DNA of 8,361 nt from contig JAFQAM010000005.1 in the NCBI GenBank assembly GCA_017416885.1, positions 1 to 8,361 of the forward strand, in the 5' to 3' direction. The notes under the pieces are model-generated. The model searched no databases, was not told where the DNA came from, and was given only the letters and a program-made list of their open reading frames with translations. This document shows positions 5,886 to 8,361 of this stretch, one piece after another. The translations under genes and the position numbers were made by a program. Each line of letters begins with the position of its first letter. Within the stretch, counting starts at the first letter, position 1. This DNA is from Clostridia bacterium. GTDB lineage: Bacteria > Bacillota > Clostridia > Oscillospirales > CAG-272.

Positions 5886-5926
5886 GCGCTCTATCGGTAA
5901 AATGATAGGGCGCTTTTTGCGTTTTT
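5886..5926 (+). terminator. Rho-independent terminator after recG
   Basis: GCGCTCTATC (5886-5895) pairs with GATAGGGCGC (5904-5913) with one T/G wobble and an 8-base loop. TTTTTGCGTTTTT follows. It lies 23 bases after the recG stop and separates recG from the lipase-like gene. Confidence 0.9.
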
Positions 5927-5929
5927 GAA

Positions 5930-5935
5930 TATAAT
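5930..5935 (+). promoter_or_regulatory. Possible -10 element directly before the lipase-like gene
   Basis: TATAAT begins 12 bases before the ATG at 5942. The normal start distance would place transcription at or within a base or two of the ATG itself. No convincing -35 box lies 15-19 bases upstream, where the recG terminator stem sits. The element is therefore weak evidence for a leaderless transcript. The gene may instead be read by leakage through the recG terminator. Confidence 0.3.
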
Positions 5936-5941
5936 GTTAAT

Positions 5942-6559
5942 ATGGATTTATATTGGTTATTTAAGAGGCTGCTTAGTGTCAGCTATATACATGTTGAAAA
6001 TTCGGGAGACTATAAAACGGAACGATTTGGCAATACGCTTTATATTTATCTTGAAAGCTCTGACGGAAATGAGGATTGGAAAAACAATTTAGATTTTCCT
6101 GTAAAATTCAAAAAACGCGAGGGAGATATCAGATTTCGTTGTCACAGAGGCTTTTTAAGAGTGTGGGAAAGCATAAAGCCATACTTAAAGGATGAAATTA
6201 TGGACACAGGTGTTGATAAAATTGTGGTTGCGGGCTTTTCGCACGGGGCAGGGCTTGCAGTTTTGTGCTATGAATATATCTGGTATCACAGAGCTGATTT
6301 GCGTGATAGCTTAGAAGGGTACGGGTTTGGCGGACCAAGAGTGCTTTGGGGCAAAAATGCAAAGAAAATCGCACACAGGTGGCAGGATTTTACGCTTATA
6401 AGAAATATTGATGATTTAATTACACATTTGCCACCAAGGGTTTTAGGATATTTTCATATAGGTAAATTAATGGAAATTGGCGAAAAAGGAAAATATAATA
6501 GGATTGATGCACACAGGCCTCAAAGTTATTTGATTGAATTAGAAAAAATAGCACCTTGA
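5942..6559 (+). CDS. Class-3 lipase-like alpha/beta hydrolase
   Basis: The 205-residue protein fits the fungal-type lipase class 3 fold. RCHRGFLRVWESI (66-78) matches the conserved segment before the nucleophile. VVAGFSHGAGLA (95-106) is the nucleophile elbow G-x-S-x-G with S100. YGFGGPRV (127-134) follows the usual beta strand. NIDDLITHLPP (155-165) gives the acid, probably D158. H191 in DAHRPQSY completes the triad. It has no signal peptide or membrane segment, so it is probably cytoplasmic. Substrate is unknown; family members cleave lipid or other esters, and this short form lacks room for a large lid. The ATG is the only plausible start, because an in-frame TAG lies at 5906-5908 with no ATG, GTG or TTG between. 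No Shine-Dalgarno precedes it. The stop codon lies in the loop of its own terminator. Fold and triad are well supported; true lipase activity is not shown. Confidence 0.8.
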   Translation: MDLYWLFKRLLSVSYIHVENSGDYKTERFGNTLYIYLESSDGNEDWKNNLDFPVKFKKREGDIRFRCHRGFLRVWESIKPYLKDEIMDTGVDKIVVAGFSHGAGLAVLCYEYIWYHRADLRDSLEGYGFGGPRVLWGKNAKKIAHRWQDFTLIRNIDDLITHLPPRVLGYFHIGKLMEIGEKGKYNRIDAHRPQSYLIELEKIAP

Positions 6560-6575
6560 ATTAGGTGCTGTTTTT
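6541..6575. terminator. Bidirectional terminator between convergent genes
   Basis: AGCACCT (6550-6556) and AGGTGCT (6563-6569) form a 7-bp stem with loop TGAATT. On the plus strand TTTTT follows at 6571-6575. On the minus strand the complement of AAAAAA gives a run of Ts. It serves both the lipase-like gene and the converging metallo-beta-lactamase gene. The upstream arm encodes the last two residues of the lipase-like protein, and its TGA stop is the start of the loop. Confidence 0.85.
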
Positions 6576-6586
6576 GTGTTATATCG

Positions 6587-7453
6587 CTACTTTTGTGTTA
6601 TGATAATGCTTTTGCCGTCGGTGGAAATATTGATTTCTCCGTAGCGAGTTTCATAGGGAGTGATGTCCCTTTCATATAGCAATGCGAGAGTGTCGGCGGA
6701 TGCGGTATTCTTTTTAGAATCGGTGATTGCTACGGTTTGTGGCTTTACAGAATCTAAAAACTCCTTGTAGTTTTGTAGATATGTGCCGTGGTGGGGGAGC
6801 TTGACGAAGTCATAGGTTGTTTTGTTTTGGTTTATAAATTCACTTATTCGTTCTTCCATAGCATCACCGCAGAAAAGGAATTTATTTTCGCCGCATTTCA
6901 TTGAGATGATAAGAGATAGGTTGTTGTCATTGTTTTCTGAGTATTTTGATTGCTTTGGAATATTAATTTCAAATTCGCAGCTATCGTAGGTGAATTTGTA
7001 GGTGTCGGTCAGCTTTAAAAGAGTTGCTTGCTTTTCAGCAACGGTATTATGATATGTGATGTAATCTATTGTGGTATTCTTGTTTTGCGTTTCAATTACG
7101 GTTGACACATTGAAGCTTGAAATAACATCACTTGCGCCGCCTATGTGGTCCTTATCGTAGTGTGTAAGGATTAGCGTGTCGATTGCTTCATAGTTATTTC
7201 TTGACATATATGCGTGTATGGTATTCAGATTTTCCTCCTCACCTGTGTCTATCATTACAAGGTGGGAGCCTGTGTTGATTACTATGCAGTCTGCTTTTCC
7301 TATTTTTAAAATATCTATTGTGGCAGGTATGATTGGTTCATTTTTTGGCGGTTTGTCATCGCTTGTGTCAGTTTGGTTATTGTTGCAGGAGCAAATATTC
7401 ATTAGGAGAAAAAGCATAATTAGTGCTACTACTCTTTTCAGTATGTTTTTCAT
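6587..7453 (-). CDS. Lipoprotein with ComEC-like metallo-beta-lactamase domain
   Basis: This 288-residue protein begins with a lipoprotein signal peptide: KNILKR, a hydrophobic stretch, then the lipobox I-C-S-C with lipidated C23. A polar Asn/Asp/Pro linker (24-43) follows, so the domain should sit on the outer face of the membrane. The metallo-hydrolase domain starts near residue 45. THYDKDHIGG (97-106) is the metal-binding motif, with D100 in the place often held by His and with D102 and H103 present. CGDA (195-198) gives D197, and LPHHGT (219-224) gives the later His ligands. This pattern matches the C-terminal domain of the DNA-uptake protein ComEC and its stand-alone relatives. No ComEC channel domain is present. 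A role in extracellular nucleic-acid or phosphodiester hydrolysis is possible but unproven, and I would not call it a beta-lactamase. AAAGGAG seven bases before the ATG supports the start. It is flanked by terminators on both sides and appears monocistronic. Confidence 0.87.
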   Translation of the reverse strand: MKNILKRVVALIMLFLLMNICSCNNNQTDTSDDKPPKNEPIIPATIDILKIGKADCIVINTGSHLVMIDTGEEENLNTIHAYMSRNNYEAIDTLILTHYDKDHIGGASDVISSFNVSTVIETQNKNTTIDYITYHNTVAEKQATLLKLTDTYKFTYDSCEFEINIPKQSKYSENNDNNLSLIISMKCGENKFLFCGDAMEERISEFINQNKTTYDFVKLPHHGTYLQNYKEFLDSVKPQTVAITDSKKNTASADTLALLYERDITPYETRYGEINISTDGKSIIITQK

Positions 7454-7460
7454 TGTGTTG

Positions 7461-7490
7461 CTCCTTTCGTTTGATATTTTTATAATACCA
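7461..7490 (-). promoter_or_regulatory. Promoter -10 and ribosome binding site of the metallo-beta-lactamase lipoprotein gene
   Basis: On the minus strand TGG-TATTAT (7482-7490) is a plausible extended -10 with a start near 7475. AAAGGAG (7461-7467) follows, seven bases before the ATG at 7453. The -35 position (7505-7510) reads GTTTTT, a poor match that lies in the stem of the preceding gene's terminator, so the extended -10 would have to carry recognition. The ribosome binding site is solid; the promoter is tentative. Confidence 0.5.
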
Positions 7491-7503
7491 TAAAAATGTT
7501 AAG

Positions 7504-7542
7504 AAAAAACATATACATTGTGAATAAATGTATATGTTTTTT
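7504..7542 (-). terminator. AT-rich terminator after the deacetylase-like gene
   Basis: Arms 7504-7518 and 7528-7542 pair over 15 bp around a 9-base loop. The core is ACATATACATT, with six A/T pairs at the base that give T-runs on both strands. It begins three bases beyond the stop codon of the minus-strand gene ending at 7546. The stem has only two G/C pairs, so it may be a weak terminator that lets some transcription continue into the metallo-beta-lactamase gene. Confidence 0.7.
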
Positions 7543-7545
7543 AAT

Positions 7546-8361
7546 TTAGTGCTTGATTTTGCAGCTTGTAGGTCTTAAGCGCATTGTCCAGGATTGGTAG
7601 CGAAGGCGGTCGGATAGGTAGCTATCCTCAAAGCTATCGCTATGCTGCCAAGTGCCCTTGAAGTTGGAATCCCTGACCTCGGGCATACAGTCAAGGCAAG
7701 GAAGCTGCGGTTTTGGTGAAATATCCACACATTCCGCGCCTAAAAGCACCTCTAAGGTTGCGTATAGGTAGTCGGCAGGTCCTATATAATCGTTGCCCAC
7801 CTTGATTTTTTCGGGGAGAAATTCGTTGTCTTTGATTTGGTCACAGGCTGAAATTATATCGCTTGCTGATACAGTAAGCGGCTTTTCAATTTCATATGGC
7901 TTTGATAAAAAGCCGAAAACATCGCCACAGGTATGCTCATTTTTGCCAAGCAAGAAATCACGGCAAGCAAGAAGCATATCGGAAAGTGATAAGGAAAGAG
8001 GAGATTGAATTGGGAAAAAGTCTTCCTTTAAGCTTTTGAAAATTTCGGGAATTTGCTCTTTTTTTACTATTCTTGTTCCTTCCTTTTCTAATTCAGCGGC
8101 AAGCTTTGAATATGTGGTGATTCTGAAGCGAGGATCTGCTTTTATAAATCTAATTAGCTTACGCATATTTTTAAGGACTGTTTCGGTAATTTCTGTTGGT
8201 AGGTCCTCTGCCTCAATCCACTCACCGAAGGGGACTAAGTTTTCCTTATGGTAGTTAAGCTGATCCCAAAAATCGTTTTTAATGATCATATTGGGATGAG
8301 TGTAAATTACTGCTATTTCTCTTTTTGCAAGCTCGTCTAATTTTTCTTTGATTTGCTCATC
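7546..8361 (-). CDS. C-terminal part of a polysaccharide-deacetylase-like protein with pseudomurein-binding-repeat-like segments
   Basis: The frame is open from the right edge to a TAA at 7546-7548, giving 271 residues of a longer protein. An ATG at 8287-8289 has no Shine-Dalgarno, and the reading continues upstream as KREIAVIYTHPN, so it is internal. The first 90 or so residues, with the strand IAVIYTHPN, then NDFWDQLNYHKENLVPFGEW and FRITTYSKLAAEL, resemble the closing part of NodB-type polysaccharide deacetylases. The metal-binding motifs of that family would lie outside the window, so catalysis cannot be judged. The remainder contains SLSDMLLACRDFL and then SASDIISACDQIK leading to FLPEKIKVG and PADYLYATLEVL, a pattern like pseudomurein-binding repeats, which attach proteins to cell-wall polymers. 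The end is Cys- and Trp-containing (CLDC, YQSWTMRL). Role inferred: modification of a cell-surface or dietary glycan. The family assignment is from memory of motifs and is only moderately sure. Confidence 0.6.
   Translation of the reverse strand, partial: DEQIKEKLDELAKREIAVIYTHPNMIIKNDFWDQLNYHKENLVPFGEWIEAEDLPTEITETVLKNMRKLIRFIKADPRFRITTYSKLAAELEKEGTRIVKKEQIPEIFKSLKEDFFPIQSPLSLSLSDMLLACRDFLLGKNEHTCGDVFGFLSKPYEIEKPLTVSASDIISACDQIKDNEFLPEKIKVGNDYIGPADYLYATLEVLLGAECVDISPKPQLPCLDCMPEVRDSNFKGTWQHSDSFEDSYLSDRLRYQSWTMRLRPTSCKIKH

Noticed and set aside
6587..7453. Antibiotic-hydrolysing beta-lactamase
   Set aside because: The motifs match the ComEC-type branch of the metallo-hydrolase superfamily rather than class B beta-lactamases.
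7546..8289. Complete 247-residue gene starting at the ATG at 8289
   Set aside because: There is no Shine-Dalgarno, and the frame continues upstream to the window edge with protein-like sequence, so the gene is partial.

Overview
The window looks like a chromosomal segment of a low-GC Gram-positive bacterium, most likely an anaerobic clostridial (Oscillospirales/Lachnospirales-type) gut or plant-fibre commensal. The reasons are AT-rich intergenic DNA, strong sigma-A-type promoters (TTGACA and TATAAT), GGAGG-type ribosome binding sites, a ROK glucokinase, a lipoprotein signal peptide, and a very large modular sugar-binding protein of a type I associate with Clostridia and Paenibacillus. The taxonomic call is inference. 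I see no mobile element, CRISPR array, tRNA or rRNA, and nothing that is clearly a new multi-gene system.

Layout, left to right. (1) Minus strand, 1-2153: 717 codons of a secreted ABC-transporter-type sugar-binding protein whose 3' end lies outside the window. Two carbohydrate-binding-like beta-sandwich modules and an inserted helical domain precede the solute-binding domain. (2) 2154-2618: a 465-bp divergent control region. It holds two good promoters back to back, a 16-bp perfect palindrome just downstream of the minus-strand start, further dyads, and repeated TGTACA and TTTGTGC motifs. (3) Plus strand, 2619-3581: ROK glucokinase, closed by a terminator. (4) Plus strand, 3721-5862: recG, whose promoter -35 box overlaps the preceding terminator stem. 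(5) Plus strand, 5942-6559: a small class-3 lipase-like hydrolase with no Shine-Dalgarno. (6) Minus strand, 6587-7453: a lipoprotein with a ComEC-like metallo-beta-lactamase domain, convergent with the lipase through a shared bidirectional terminator. (7) Minus strand, 7546-8361: the C-terminal 271 residues of a larger protein, open at the right edge. It resembles the end of a polysaccharide-deacetylase-type protein followed by pseudomurein-binding-repeat-like segments.

The sugar-binding protein and the glucokinase form a plausible functional pair: extracellular glycan capture on one side and phosphorylation of intracellular glucose on the other, reading out from one control region. recG is a housekeeping DNA-repair gene. 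The lipase, metallo-beta-lactamase lipoprotein and deacetylase-like gene each appear to have their own terminator, so I do not infer a shared pathway for them.

The observations most worth a second look are the architecture of the binding protein (duplicated modules, a helical insertion before the last strand of the second module, no lipobox), the motif-rich divergent regulatory region, the possibly leaderless lipase-like gene, and the C-terminal architecture of the deacetylase-like protein.
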